The notes below the pieces were generated by a model. That model saw only the letters and a program-made list of their open reading frames with translations. It had not been told where the DNA came from and made no database searches. A program made the translations under genes and the position numbers. DNA of 64,000 nucleotides from Megaustenia siamemsis (Eukaryota > Mollusca > Gastropoda > Stylommatophora > Ariophantidae): assembly GCA_032433765.1 (NCBI GenBank), contig JAVIAB010000092.1, positions 60,717,126 to 60,781,125 of the forward strand, read 5' to 3'. Positions 24,041 to 36,390 of the stretch are shown here, in pieces; within the stretch, counting starts at the first letter, position 1, and each line of letters starts with the position of its first letter.

Positions 24041-24389
24041 ACTCCTGCCACAGTCGTAAGTGTCTAAGGTCGCCATTTACTTCATATTTTCAGAGAAGTG
24101 ATTGCATAAAGAAAAACCATGATCAATCAGTCTTATCCGCTGGTAAAAAAGTAAACCATGGAGCTGACGACGGTTGTTTACCATGATCTCGATATGTACT
24201 ATTATAGTAGTATTTCTCCGTGTTACGTTGTACTATATTGTGTTAGGATCATAATCATATCCATAAATATTGCTATCGTCTCCTCAAAATGTTCACCAGC
24301 ACACAGCGAAAGGTACCTGATAGATATTGGTTGGCCATTTATTTAATTCATCCTGAATATTGTAGAAAGCCAAACTTCCCCCCTTTTCC

Positions 24390-24600
24390 AACTTTTTATA
24401 TAGTGATGTCATCCTCTATTTCCTTCATTCTACCCATATATCTGAGGTTAATGATATCCTTTCTCTGTCGTCCTTCTGATATGATCGCCGAAACTCCTAT
24501 TTTATCTACTCTCTCGTTGCCTTCAATAACAGCATGATCCAGGACGAAGAAGAAGATAACTTTGCACATCGTTGGCCACTTTACAGACTCCACTCACTGG
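24390..24600 (-). pseudogene. RNase H-domain LINE fragment, inverted copy
   Basis: It reads LDHAVIEGNERVDK and a following IINLRYMGRM, aligning with the fragment at 21120-21540 (GHAVVLGNERADR ... IINALRDVGR). Confidence 0.6.
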
Positions 24601-24609
24601 CTACAGATG

Positions 24610-25745
24610 GATTCTGTCTTGACTTAACGAATCAAGCTCATCGAGTAGACATCAGTGTAGTCTGTTGACTCAGAAAATAAACAAAATAAACGGTTTTTGT
24701 CATGAACATAATCTCCATCATAGTACTATTGGTTGCCATTGTGTGGGCGCTACTTTATTCCCGAAAATAGTTTTGCCACTAGAACGCGCACTGAAGCACT
24801 CCGATGACGGCAAACTATGTAACCATCTGTATAGATCAGAGAGTCTGTGGCATTTACATTTTTGCAGATGAGGGTGTTAATCTATGTATTACCAACATTC
24901 GGAGTCTGTTCTCTGCATACTCTGTTGAGAGTGGCAGACGGAATAGATATAACAGATTCCTGGATGCTCTGGTATCCATTCAGCCTGAGTATTAATGTTA
25001 AACAGTCCACATATCAATTTAGGATGAACCTCAGCCTGACCTATCCATGATTTATCCATCCTTAATCTATTTCACTATCTTCAGTCAGCTTCTCATAAAG
25101 CGGATGTTTCTGGTCAGCTCTTATATCTTATCTATGCGCTTGCTCTTCAGATGAATCTGTCCTCTGTACCATGTGTTTAAAAACAGCGTGAACCAATTTT
25201 AATGTCAACATTTCCACTCACCTTAAGTAAGGCAGAAAACAACGCTTGAATATTCCAATAAAACATAAATTGGAAAAAAATAGTATTAAAGCATTATTTA
25301 CACATGAAGGGTTTCTTTGAACTAATGAATAGCAACAGTCTCTGACTGTCTTGATTTGTCTACAAGAAGCCGAAGAATTTATGTACAAGGATATATTTAT
25401 AAGAGCCTCTCGTTGCCCTACCTTGTTAAACTAACACTTCAATAAAGTCACAGTTGATTTTTAATGTTGCTATTTGTATAAAGACGAGTAACTCAATTTT
25501 TCTCTTCCACATCTGGAATCACTTAGTAAGAAGATCAGTATAAAACTGTTTGACTAATGTTTGTTTAGTATGTTAGTTATGTCATCCAAATCTGTTCTAA
25601 GATGGCGGAAATAGAATACTCAAGCATTCTCAGATATCCATGCAGTAGACAGTTTTGGTAGACACGTTTTGCTGTACACTTCGCTAAAACGATGTGATGC
25701 AATACATGAGAGGCCGATGTTTACCGATTATATTTTCTTAAACAT
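24610..25745. other. Intronic, no gene recognised
   Basis: No motif, repeat or phase-compatible exon was found between the RNase H relic and the channel exon at 25753. Confidence 0.4.
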
Positions 25746-25752
25746 GGATTAC

Positions 25753-25969
25753 CAGTTGTTGTGTCTGTCATGTTACAAACTGTGACGTTGTCTAGAACGT
25801 AGTAGAAGGGGACAGCACACTCGCAGTATTTGATAGCCATGTCCTGGTAGCAGGACTTGAGACAGGCCAGCTTGCTGTAATCTGTACCCAGAAATGTTCT
25901 GTAGTAATCTGTGGTCTCGCCGGTGTCACCACACGATCCGTGAGGAGGGGGCAGTCTGGAGAAGGAGAT
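25753..25969 (-). CDS. DEG/ENaC channel exon (cysteine-rich thumb domain)
   Basis: It reads from a RLPPPHGSCGD segment through ACLKSCYQDMAIKYCEC to VTVCNMTDTT. The C-x(3)-C...C-x-C spacing and the LPxPxGxC start are typical of the disulfide-rich thumb of DEG/ENaC channels. The acceptor is CTGTTTTTCAG and the donor ACTG|GTAATC. Phase 0 in, one base out. NVT and NMT are glycosylation sequons. Confidence 0.95.
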
Positions 25970-26519
25970 CTGAAAAACAGCGGTTACGCTTACGTTAAAA
26001 ACCGTGGTGGATGCTTTAGAACAGTGGGGTTATTTGTTTGGGTGGCCCGCGGGCCTCTTCAGCTATTTTCAATAATAGAGGATAGATCAATGCCTTAATT
26101 TTAAAATTGTGAGTGTTTGGAAAATAAGTCAACCTTTTCTACTAGTTCCATGGAATCTGCGGTAGAAAACATTCTGTTTTCGAGTAACAATGTAGCTCCT
26201 GCGTTAAGAAATGTAACAGGTGATAATACTTTCGAATAGACTAGAGGTTCAACATGCTTTGACCAACACTTCTTCGAGAAAATCGATCGTTGGATCTTTC
26301 CACTAAAGCTATTCTCATGGGCGCTTGAATTTTAGATTTTGGCGAATGACCGTCTATTTAGGGTTAAAGGTGTGAACTTCCCGTCTTGTTGCGAAGCACA
26401 CTCTAGACTATTGAATACCCTCCTCGCAGGTGGGTAGGTGGGACGGAATTTCACCCTATCAGCCACACTGACTCTTTGGGATCTTCATCCCAACGTTGTG
26501 TTACCAATGCCAGTTTTAA

Positions 26520-26940
26520 ACCCTAGATGCATGAACGATAAGAAAAATAACCTCTACTCAGATGAAATGTGTTAGACGAATGATAGGAAACTGCCTGAGA
26601 GACAATATCAGAATTGAAGAACTGAGAAAACAGCTAGGAATAACCCCCACCATAGAACATATATATATATATAGAAACAACAGATAAAATGGTTTGGCCA
26701 TCTGACAAGGCAGAGTGATCAAAACACAACACAACGAGCCCTCATTAGACGTTGCGAGAACACCAGGCCTATTGGACGACCACGAACAAGATGGATTGAC
26801 GGAATATTAGAAGCACTAGGAAACATAACAGCAGCAGAGGCGAACAGAAGAGTAAAAAAAAACGAAAATTATATCTCGCCTCGACGCTGAAAGACAAATG
26901 AGGAAGGAAAGAAGAAGAAGAAGAAGAAGAAGGCCACACT
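26520..26940 (+). pseudogene. RTE-type LINE 3' fragment, family D
   Basis: The frame reads CVRRMIGNCLRDNIRIEEL, RQLGITP, then IKWFGHLTRQ and RPIGRPRTRWIDGI, and ends in an (AAG)n tail. A TA run interrupts the middle. Related copies: 35985-36390 (minus) and 50020-50610 (plus). Confidence 0.7.
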
Positions 26941-27409
26941 CGCCGCTGAATCTTAACCACCTTTAAGACAACGAGAAAAGGTTGATTGACGGGTTTTAAT
27001 AGAATGCCCGACTCTGGACCACAGGTATAAAGTTTCTGGGAGGGGCTATGGCTATCTGAAATTGCACATACAATGGTCCAATAATGCTGATCATCATCAC
27101 GTTTTATCCATGAACATAGGTGGCACCAGATAAAAATTATCTATAAAAGCAAAGTTTTTGTGAGTTTTCAGACTGTTCTTAAATTAGTCTTCCAGCACGC
27201 AATTTTCAGTTGGAGTCAGCGGAGTGAGTTAAGGATCACAATGAGTAAATTGTTTAACGTTCTCCATTTTTAAAATTAATATTTACTCGTTTGCTTGTAA
27301 TTTTTGTTTTTTACTTACCTATATGTTTGTATTTATCTGTACACACGAATATATATTATGTGTGTGTGTGTGTGTAAGTGTGTGTATGTGTGCGCGTGTA
27401 AGTGTGATG

Positions 27410-27690
27410 GCCCGTGACTCATCGCAGGTCGATTTGTTGGCAAAGAAACACGTAGCAGGCAAACAAGTTACATACCGACAGAAGATACATATAACCAAAG
27501 TAATCAAACGATCCAAAGTCCCATATCAAGACAACTACCTTAATAAGAATAAATGGGAACAAGTTATCATTATACGCCTAAGTACAGGACACAATAAACT
27601 CCATAGTCACATTTATACCAAATTCAATATTGGCACCTCATCGACACAAGCATTTGTCACGAATTTCAAGACTGTACAGAATAAAGTAGA
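27410..27690 (+). pseudogene. Non-LTR LINE C-terminal fragment (post-RNase H)
   Basis: The plus-strand frame reads DLLAKKHVAGKQ (RNase H end, ADxLAK-like) and, further on, IIRLSTGHNKLHSHIY, the RLRTGHNRLNxHL block. It is preceded by a (TG)n run. Confidence 0.6.
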
Positions 27691-27699
27691 TTGAAGAAA

Positions 27700-28930
27700 A
27701 CCCACTGGCCCATGGATACAACACTATAGGCAAAACTATATAGGTCACAGTAATCACAATTGCGAAAAACAGGCAAAATGTAAACAAGAAAAGAGATAGC
27801 AGTGGGTAAGGTTCTCTTAGTTCTTTATCTCTTTGCATTTACCTCATTTTATTTATAACTTAATTACAGTTCTATACTCCATAGATAATGTGTGAATTGT
27901 CAGAATACTCACCATTGAAAAATGTATCAATTTATTACTTGCTACGAATATGTATAATATGCATCAATGCGGTTTACGTACTCATTCCAAAGCTGCTGAA
28001 ATTTATTATTCATTTGTTATTTGTTGTTAAATCTAACGTAGAATTGTTATTTATTACATTGTTTTTTTTTTCATTGAATTAGTAGCACTGCAGTCAGGAA
28101 TTCCCCATATCCGCTCCACTCATGTCACATCTCCCGTCAAAGCGAGTTGCAATGTTTGTTGACAAGGTCGACTACTGTGCAGCGCTAAAAAGGCGACGAT
28201 TACAAACGACTTCCATCAAATATAGAGGGCATATCGAGGTCATATATAGGGCATATAGAGGGCATAGTCATTTAATTACTAACGTTTCTTCGAAAACAAA
28301 CACTTTAACGAAACAAAGCAACCGAAACGGTTGAAGCGACTACATTAGTTTTAAAAGCAGGACGAAATGCAGCGATTTTGATTTCGTCTGTTGGCGTTAG
28401 TAAGTTCGAACTCCAGTGCCAAGTCGGCTGTGTTGGTGACAATGTCAAAAGACATCGCCGAAAGGAGAGTGTCGACATTCACTTTCATATCCAATTCACT
28501 CGAATAAATAGAAAAAATACACATAATATTCTGTCAAAAGTCAAATAAAAAAAAAACAATTTTAATGTTGACACTCTAAAGAGACGGCCAGTAGTGGCCG
28601 TCATTTGTCCCTGAAGTCTCTTTTATTATCGATTACATGATTTTGCGTAATCAGTATCATTATTTCCTTATCTTTGTGTCTTCTCTATCTTTTGACACAC
28701 ATACACTTATTTATGCGTGTTTGCTTAGTGTTTTGTCTTAGTGAGCCTTGAGATAACACATATATCAGAGTTTCCTTGTGCAGCATGGTTTATTGATATT
28801 GCATGAATTCTAGACGTGTAATCTAAATAGAGAGACTAACGTCTTAGCTTATGATATCTAAAGTTATTTTATAAGTTTTGAACAAAAATATATTTATGAA
28901 GGGCAGCATTAAAAAAGAAAAACGTAATGC
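27700..28930. other. Intronic, no gene recognised
   Basis: AT-rich, with no supported frame, repeat family or splice-compatible exon. Confidence 0.35.
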
Positions 28931-28935
28931 TCAAC

Positions 28936-29099
28936 CTGTCTGATTCCAACAGAAGTAGACCGACCAGGCATGACCGAGATGCCCTCATCTTCAGGAAACG
29001 GCATCGAACCTTTCTTGTGGACCAGAACTCTCACGCCGGCGTCTGGGGCCAAAGTTTTCATGTAATTTTTCTGATCCAGGAACAGTTCTAGCCTCAGTC
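28936..29099 (-). CDS. DEG/ENaC channel exon (GLRLELFLD ... GVRVLVH ... PG)
   Basis: It reads GLRLELFLDQKNY, then GVRVLVHKKG and a PGRSTSVGI segment, the beta-ball and palm block conserved through the DEG/ENaC family. The acceptor is TTCTTTTTCACGAG and the donor CAG|GTTGAG. It starts with two bases of a split codon and ends in phase 0, 54 full codons. No stop or missing conserved residue is seen. Confidence 0.93.
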
Positions 29100-29609
29100 C
29101 TCGTGAAAAAGAAATGTAAACTTTGTTTAAACACTGATTTGTATCAACATTCATTTGAAAATCTAAGGTATGACTATATGGAGTCTAGAAGGAGAAGGCA
29201 ATCTTGGTATACAAGTGCCTTTCGAAACGCAGTGACGTGGACAATAATTATCTTATTTGTACATGTCATGAGAATACTGGAGCAAGGTAAACACAATTTC
29301 AATAATACGGCATATAGAAGAGAATGGGAGAAAGAAAGAGAGATAGAGGAAAACAATAAGCATAATAGCTTGACATGAAAGAAAAAATTAATTGTTGAAC
29401 TGATAATAATCAGAGACAAACGTAACGAGACAAAAGTACAGGACATGCCCATGAACAACGTTATCTTGTGATTACAGATGTACAACAGAGTTAATGTGCA
29501 AAACACCTAATTCAAAGAAGGCTTCATTCCACGAAAAAGACAGAAATATTATGTAATCCAATTTTTTTGTTAGTGTAAATAAGAAAAATAATTCTTCACA
29601 GCTATTTGG

Positions 29610-29790
29610 AGCAAATCTTGATGTAAGTGGTTAGTGTTTGTACTTCTGATCAGAAGGGTTCGGATTCATTCCAATATGTGACGAATTTTTGCAACCGAAA
29701 AGGTTTCATAGTTCACAAAGCCTCTACTAAATAGTACCATGTGGTTTACTGGAAGTAATGGCTCTCTTGTGTAATACCGCCCACATCACT
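29610..29790 (+). mobile_element. Possible degenerate tRNA-derived SINE
   Basis: AAGTGGTTAGTGTTTG followed by GAAGGGTTCGGATTC has A- and B-box-like spacing. No TSD or second copy was identified. Confidence 0.3.
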
Positions 29791-30683
29791 CAAGCAATTG
29801 TGCAGTTAATCATATGATCAGTAACATCATATTCTCTAATCACGGTTTGGAGGAAACTTCTACTACTGACTCCTCGATATCTCACATAAAGACCACGTCC
29901 CAGACGCGAAGCAAAGGATGGAGTGGAAAAGAGGGGGAACTCAGTAAAAAAATGAAATATATGAAAGAGAAGAAGAATGATAATCCTGACAGACAATCCA
30001 TTTAAGCAAGGGTGTGCAGTATATGGTCGACAGGTCACATCCGTATACCAACAATTATCGAACAACATTTCAAAATAAACAATGATTTACAGTGGTGTTA
30101 CAAGTAAAATGATTTTGTTACATCTTTGATCGTGAAACGCGGCGAAGGTCACTCTTTGATAAAGAGACACTTAAGCGACTGTAGCCTTTTCTACCTTTGA
30201 CCATTCCACGAGATAAAATGGGTGATGTCATTTTGTCTTTAGTGCTGGATCGATGGGTGAAAGTGAGTGATATGTACATTTACATATACAAGGCATTGGG
30301 TGTTAGATGATGAGACTCTCAGGCAACAGAAGTATTTTGTAGTATTCTTGTCATTCCTACTAAACTTAAAGAATTATATAGTTCTGTCTTTAGTATCTGT
30401 GTAGATAAGGTATCGTGGTGGTGGGTGATAATTAAATTTTAATGAGAACGGTAAGTTAATTAGCAAATTTTCACGATTTAGTTGCACAAAACATGGCACT
30501 ATTGGGCCAAGACATATGGAATTTCTTACATTCCAGTAAACATGGAGTTTGGATTATATATTTATTCTGTTCCGCAATAGCTCAGTGTAATTAATCTGCA
30601 GTGAAAGCCCAACTCTGGGAAACTAACTATTCATTTAATAGCCCTAATATATTTGTTAGATTTTCTATTTTCCTCCTTTGTTC

Positions 30684-30684
30684 A

Positions 30685-30760
<76 letters not shown>
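30684..30760. repeat. (CT)n(GT)n compound microsatellite
   Basis: A CT run passes directly into a GT run. Confidence 0.97.
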
Positions 30761-30762
<2 letters not shown>

Positions 30763-31094
30763 TATTCCAACCCCCTCCAAATCTTTAACTTTACCAAAAA
30801 AACTGAATTTTTACACTACAGTTGCTTGTGCATGCAAATTATGTAATTGATAAAATGATTTCAATAAGTGAAAGTATCCAGCCCTCGTCATCTTCATATT
30901 TTAATGACCTGGCAATTAGTTTAAGTAAAGCTGCTCACAACCACACCAAAGAAAAGGAAAACTGACTCTTCACTAGAAAAGACTCGTCGGTCTGGTTATG
31001 CTGTCTTTCTCAGACCGACAGGTCTGATTATAAACAATTGCAGCTTAGCAGTAAAGCCAAGGAAAGCACAAAAGCTAATAACGGATATAATAAT

Positions 31095-31151
<57 letters not shown>

Positions 31152-31329
31152 TCAAGTACCGGGATCACGACAGTTATTTATCATTTCTGTTGTTGACCTT
31201 CTGCCAAGCCATTCTCTTAAGCTGTCTGGTATTTTTTTCTCTTTGCTTCCATCTATCTCTTCGTCCCTCAATTTTTCCAGTTGTTACAATATATTCCATT
31301 TTTTCTCTTGTCATTCTATCTATCTATTG

Positions 31330-31760
31330 ACCTTTCGAGCCGTAACCGGCCCATAGGGCGTAGACCAAGATACACCTTCTCCTATATGAATTTTTGTTCT
31401 AGCAGTTTTCTTTTAAAGATATTTTATTAAATCTCGCCATCTGTCTCTGTTCTGTGCAAGCAGTTCTATCTCATTGAGGGAGCCGATTCCTGCTGCTCTT
31501 GCCTCTCTCATCAATGTTCTTCTCAGTGTCTCCCCTCAGTGCCTCTTGTCATTACATGGCCAAAAAATGATGATTTTTTTTCCTAATATTGGAAATTAGC
31601 TCTCTTTTTGCTTTGACCTCATTCAGAACAGTTTCATTACTCTTCTTAGTTGTCCATGGTACTCTCAACATTCTTCTGTAAAACCACATTTCTACAGACT
31701 CCAGTGATTATCTTGTCTGTTGTCCTATTGTCCATGATTCACATCCATATGTTAAGACTG
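31330..31760 (-). pseudogene. RTE-type LINE fragment, family F
   Basis: Minus-strand pieces read YGCESWTI, a Trp-containing EYHGQLRRV block and FGHVMTRG, the RT thumb and C-terminal region of RTE-like elements, with many stops. Confidence 0.55.
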
Positions 31761-31803
31761 ATATATATATATATATATATCAAAAGTAGTGCATGTAACT
31801 GAC

Positions 31804-31910
31804 CATTTTCAGGACCAGGAAACCTTGAGGTAAGGGTTGGGCTGTTATCAAATTTCGAGTTGAAGGTGTAACAGTTACCGTACTTGTGGTTATGGAAGTA
31901 AGTGAAGTTC
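31804..31910 (-). CDS. DEG/ENaC channel exon (NFTYFHNHKYGNCYTFN)
   Basis: It encodes NFTYFHNHKYGNCYTFN, one of the most diagnostic blocks of the family, then runs to GPEN. The acceptor is TTTATTGCAG and the donor AATG|GTCAGT. The single outgoing G joins GA of the next exon to give the Gly of the conserved GP-x-NGL motif, an internal check on both splice sites. NFT is a glycosylation sequon. A (TA)n run and an RTE relic lie directly downstream in the intron. Confidence 0.92.
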
Positions 31911-31999
31911 CTGCAATAAAAATGATACGAGCACATATTTCATACAAACAACGCAATGGAGTTAACAATAATACATTATGAAAATTATGAGGAAAAAAA

Positions 32000-32990
32000 A
32001 TGTGGGAAATGAAAGTCCGTTTAAATTGCTGACCGCAGTTTTTATAACCTGCTGTCGGATTTAGTGCAAACAGCCATCAGGTTGCATTTATCTGAAGTCG
32101 CAATGACACATCCTCCACCCCCCCCCCCCCACCGCTCCCCACCCCTCGAAATGTCTTTGTACTTTCTCTTCGTTTTTTGTCTGCCCTTTGAAATTTCCTT
32201 ACAGTAGTAAGATAATCATTATGGTGTTGAAATACTTGCTAAATTATATTATTATCTTTAGGGTGCTGTCAATGATAACATAGTGTAAATATGAGACGCA
32301 CAGAACATATCTTTTGTATTTCATTTAGTTGTCTTACTTCAAAATGTATTATTAAACATTGTAATTATAATGTAATGAATGAATGATACAAATTGACCAC
32401 TATTACAATTTACATTATGACATTCTACGCGAAACCAATTGGAGATGCGCTTATACATTTGAGATTGCTAATGACGCTTTAAGCAGTTTGAAAAGAATAG
32501 TGATAGTATTCTAGAGGAATACAATACAGCACATTGTTAATATAAGAATTGAAATGAACCAATCACAGTTTGTATGCACCAAATATACAATGATAAATGA
32601 TATTTCTCACAAGACGACTAATACTATTCATCGATGCAATTAAAAGTGCGTTAAGATGTTTTGTTTTCTAAGTTCCGTAAACTGCACTTTTCGGTCCAAC
32701 ACAAGGCAATTTTGTCCTGGTTCTACCGTTGGATGTTTCTGGTTCACCGATCCTAGCGCCTAGTCGTCAGGTTAGAACCGCTCACTTCTCTCTCTCAGGG
32801 CTGGTGCTGGTTGCAGTTTAACCCACCAAGTATACATTTCTTTGTGAGAACGTGAGAATTAAAGAAAAGAGACGAAGTAGAATAAGTTGTAACTTTGTTG
32901 CAAAGAAACAACACATAAAGGGGAATTAACGGTAACTACAGGAGCAGGAAACCAAGAGGATTGATTATGACTGAGAGTTAATGAAAGCAT
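32000..32990. other. Intronic, no gene recognised
   Basis: It holds a C-run (about 32110-32130) and AT-rich DNA, with no supported frame. Confidence 0.35.
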
Positions 32991-32996
32991 TGACAT

Positions 32997-33232
32997 ATCA
33001 TCATCATCATCATTGAGGGCCGTCTCCGCATCGAGGGTTGGCTACCATGGAGCGCCATTCCACGCTGTCTCTTGTTTTGATGGTGCAGATTGTCATAGGC
33101 TGACCTGTCCATCTTTTGATGTTATTCGTCCATGTTAATTTCTCTCCATGGCTTTCTTTAGAATGTTACGTGATGAGGCTCCAATATCTTTCACGCTGGT
33201 CATATTCGTCTTTCGTGTCCTGAATATGCCTC
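32997..33232 (-). mobile_element. Internally deleted RTE family A (5' end fused to 3' end)
   Basis: On the minus strand the first 90 or so bases match the 5' end of the intact element (GGCATATTCAGGACACGAAAG ... GAAGCCATGGAGAG), and the next 140 match its 3' end (TTAACATGGACGAATAACATC ... GGAGACGGCCCTCAATGATG). Nearly the whole EN-RT frame is missing, with the junction near 33140. The (ATG)n tail is intact. Confidence 0.85.
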
Positions 33233-33369
33233 ATGTGTAACACATACTTTGCTGTTTTCGCTTTCTTGGCCGTTGATAATTTCTGATTCTTCCGCTACAT
33301 CCACCGTCATAGACTTTTTACATTCGGGTTGGACATAACCGCCCATCACCATTGTTGTCGAACTATGTG

Positions 33370-34600
33370 TTTGCCTGTCGTACCGCGACAGCAGCTCCTG
33401 GAGGAGCTTGGACGCCGATAATCTGAATGACAAGTTTTGAATTTGGGTTTTGTCGATTAAACTGGAAGCCAAGATGTCTTCATTGAACGAGCATGAAGGA
33501 GGTCGTCCAAAAATGTAAGAGGAAATGGTCCATATTGTGCAGGGCCGGCTAATGGCGACTCCCAAGAAGTTACTGCGCAGACTTTTACATGAATCAGGGT
33601 TACACAATCTTTTCAAAATTACTGCAACAAAAACGAAGCTTCACATGTATCGCATGTCCGTGATCGACTAATTAAAAGAGTCTGGCCAGGTAAAAGGAGT
33701 AGCATACCGTCGATAATTTCAGACATTTCTTCAGGACAATTCTCCGCCACACTTGGTTCTCGGACAATGCGTGGTTTCACCTGTCCAGATGTGTTAATTC
33801 TCATAATTCAGGTGTTCAGGCTAGTCAAAATCCCAGCCCGATAGCGTAATTGGGCCCGTATTCGATACATCCATCCCAATAGCCGTCAAAAGTGGAAACT
33901 CCGACACCTTTGTAAATCAATTACACGATGAGGAAGTTTCCATTGGATACCTCCAGCAGGATGGAACGACATCCCACACTTCTCATGTATCTTCTTCTTC
34001 TTCTTCTTCTTCTTCTACCTTTTTAGCTCCCAGTGGAGCAAAGGTCTTCAACAAACACTTTCCAAGTCGTTCTGTTTTTTTGCCATTCTTTTACGATCGT
34101 TCCATGTCTTCCCCATCATCTTCATCTCTGCTTCTATCTATCTTCTCCAAGAATTCCTTGGTCTTCCTCTTTGTCTTCTCACCTGGGGATTCCAAAATAG
34201 GGCCTGTTATGTAATGCTCTCAGTTGGCTTCCGTAGTGTATGTCCTATCTAGCGCCATCGTCTTCGCTGTATCTCTTTATCCACTGGTGTTTGACTGGTA
34301 CATTTCCATAAATCTATGTTAGTGATTTTGTCCTGCCATTTCCATCCTTTTATTCTGCGTAAGCATCCATTAATGAAAGTCTGTATCTTCGCGATTGTTA
34401 ATTTTGTTGTTCTCCATGTTTCACAGCCATATAATAGGACCGTAAAACTTCTCATGTATACGTCACCGAAATTCAGACCTTTTTTTCTAATAGTGTTAGA
34501 TTAATTGAGGAATCTTCGGTTTCCGCAGTGAGTCTCCTACAGATCTAACAGTTACAAGCTCGCCCCATATTTGACCATAAATTGCTCAATATTTATAAAT
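33370..34600 (+). pseudogene. Relic DDE-type transposase, split by an RTE insertion
   Basis: Broken plus-strand frames give GRPKM, LRRLLHESGLHN, SVIGPVFDTSI and VSIGYLQQDGTTSHTSHVS. The last two match the I-GP-x-F and Y-QQDG-x-x-H segments of the mariner-superfamily-like transposases widespread in invertebrates. It has many stops and shifts. The RTE at 33991-34446 separates the last block from SPKFRPFF after 34459. The minus-strand frames at 33200-33804 are shadows. Confidence 0.55.
33991..34446 (-). mobile_element. 5'-truncated RTE LINE, family C, with 13-bp TSD
   Basis: ACTTCTCATGTAT flanks it at 33978-33990 and 34447-34459. It reads VLLYGCETWRTT, GCLRRIKGWKWQDKITN and DKEIQRRRWR, then the family C tail to (CTT)n on the plus strand. 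It has a few frameshifts. Confidence 0.92.
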
Positions 34601-34659
34601 GTGAGGAACTTGATGCACACGTTTGTTATCTAAACGTGTACTGGATGTTACTGATCCTT

Positions 34660-34970
34660 CGATGACTTCCCTCCTATCTCCTTCCTTCTTTCCCTCCCAC
34701 CCTCCCTTTCCTTCTTCCCTCCCACCCTCCCTTTCTTTCCTTCTTCCCTCCCTCCCACCCTCCCTTTCTTTCTTTCTTCCCACCCACCCTCCCTCTTCTT
34801 CTTTCCTTCCCTCCCATCCTCCCTTTCTTTCTTTCTTCCCACCCACCCTCCCATTTCTTCTTTCCTTCCCTCCCACCCTCCCTTTCCTTCCTTCCTTCCT
34901 TCCTTCCTTCCTTCCATCCTCCTTCCGTCCCACCCTCTCTTTCCTTTCTTCCTTCAATCCCTTCCTAACT
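34660..34970. repeat. Polypyrimidine (CCCTCC/TTTC)n tract
   Basis: Strand-asymmetric C/T repeats of about 60-70-bp higher-order units (CCTTTC..CTTCCCTCCCACC). The Gly/Glu/Arg and Ser/Pro/Phe frames it opens are not genes. Confidence 0.95.
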
Positions 34971-35287
34971 TTTTTCAAGCCTATAATGCATATAGGATGC
35001 ACTGAAATGTTAAATGTTTATGTTTGTGGAGGAGAAGGTTAATTATATACTATAACTTCTTAATAAAATTGTCTCAGACGAAATTTTAGATTGTGGACGA
35101 TGCCTGAGAACGAATAGAATTCATGAAACATCATAGAAAAGGAAGAAACTCGCCATTAGTGCCAAATGTTCATTCTTCATTTATAGGTTTGTTCACATTC
35201 TAGCGAATTCAAATGTTGAAATAAAAAACATATCCGCTACAAGTTATAATATTAAACGTCTTTAGCAAGTGTAACAGAAATTCTTAC

Positions 35288-35443
35288 ATCGGCGAGCACT
35301 GATACCCTCCAAATTTGCAGGCAGCTATCATGTCCATCTTTTTATGTCCCGACTCCTCCACGAAACTGGAGTTTAGTTTGGCCGTGATGTAGGCGTACGT
35401 CATAGCGTCCAAGTATTCAACGTCTCTTCTGACAAAGAAGTCA
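35288..35443 (-). CDS. DEG/ENaC channel exon (DFF motif to CKFGGYQC)
   Basis: It begins NDFF across the splice and ends with MIAACKFGGYQCSP, which matches the family pattern in which a cysteine-containing FGG-x-x-C block precedes the YGNCYTFN motif. The acceptor is ACTTTCAG and the donor GAT|GTAAGA. One base in and two bases out fit both neighbours; the outgoing AT joins G to make Met. The exon carries an NSS sequon. In known structures this region forms part of the finger and knuckle. Confidence 0.9.
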
Positions 35444-35689
35444 CTGAAAGTTGATGTTAGGAGTTATAGGTGATTAGTTTGCTCTAGAATGTGCCTTCAT
35501 TAAATTAAAATTGTAGACTGCAGACGTTCCAATTGATCATTGGACTGAGTACAGTCCATTGACCACGACATTGATAATAAAGGAGGGTTGGGTTGGTTGA
35601 AATATTTTAGGTAGATTCTTAAATCTCTTAACGTTATTTTTTAGCTCGTAAGGCGGTCATTTTTGTTTACATTTTAAAACCTTTTAAAT

Positions 35690-35915
35690 GCAGGGGCTCG
35701 GCGCAGTGTATACGAGACCCAACCCCCGTACACTGCCAATAGGGAGAGCTAGACAATGGATTTTCACTACCCAGAGATTGGAGAAGTGTAAAGTCATGAA
35801 GAAGTAATGGATTCGAAAAGAAAAAATTCTCACCACCTGTAGAGGGATCAAACTCAGGACCTTCTTATCCGGAAGTAGACGTCGACAATCACAGAGCCAG
35901 ACAACTTTGCAAACA
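35690..35915 (-). mobile_element. tRNA-derived SINE, family 2
   Basis: The minus strand starts with GTTGTCTGGCTCTGTGATTG (A box TGGCTCTGTGATTG) and has B box GAGTTTGATCCC, then an unrelated body. It is a single copy in the window. Confidence 0.5.
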
Positions 35916-35984
35916 TCGAGAACATTCTGATTGGCGCTACAGTTACAAGAATGTCATCTGTGACTGGTCAAGCAAATTGATCTT

Positions 35985-36390
35985 CTTAATCTTTCCTTCC
36001 TAATTTTTCTTTCAGCGTCGACAGGAGATATAATTTGTGGTCTTGTGCTGTTCTGTTTGCCTCTGCTGCTGTCATGCTCTAGTGTCTCAAACAATCAACA
36101 ATCCTTCTTGAGTCCAGCCTTGAGTCTGGTGTTTCCGTAAATTTTATTAAAAACGTGTGTTGTGTTTTAGTCTTTCTGTCAATCACGTGGCCTATAACCA
36201 TTTTTATGTTATTACTCTGTTTTCTTTGGCGGAAATTATTGCAAGCTTTTTTTTTACAGCTCTTCAATTCTGATCTTATTGCTCATGCTATTTTTCCTGT
36301 CATTCGTCTAACATATTTCATCTCACTAGTGATTATTTTTCTTATTGTTCTTGAGTCTAGCATCCAAATCTGGCATTCCAGCTAACTGAT
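35985..36390 (-). pseudogene. RTE-type LINE 3' fragment, family D, copy 2
   Basis: Plus-strand TTTCAGCGTCGACAGGAGATATAATT and CTCTGCTGCTGTCATG align with the reverse complement of the 26850-26930 end. Upstream pieces read RYVRRMTGK on the minus strand. Confidence 0.6.

Noticed and set aside
24158..25050. Several short plus-strand frames
   Set aside because: No motif; one lies over the inverted RNase H relic and the others overlap each other in different frames.
33200..33804. Two minus-strand frames (138 and 61 codons)
   Set aside because: The opposite strand reads as a transposase relic, so these are shadows, and the first overlaps the fused RTE.
34586..35042. Gly/Glu/Arg-rich and Ser/Pro/Phe-rich frames of about 138 codons
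   Set aside because: Polypyrimidine low-complexity DNA.
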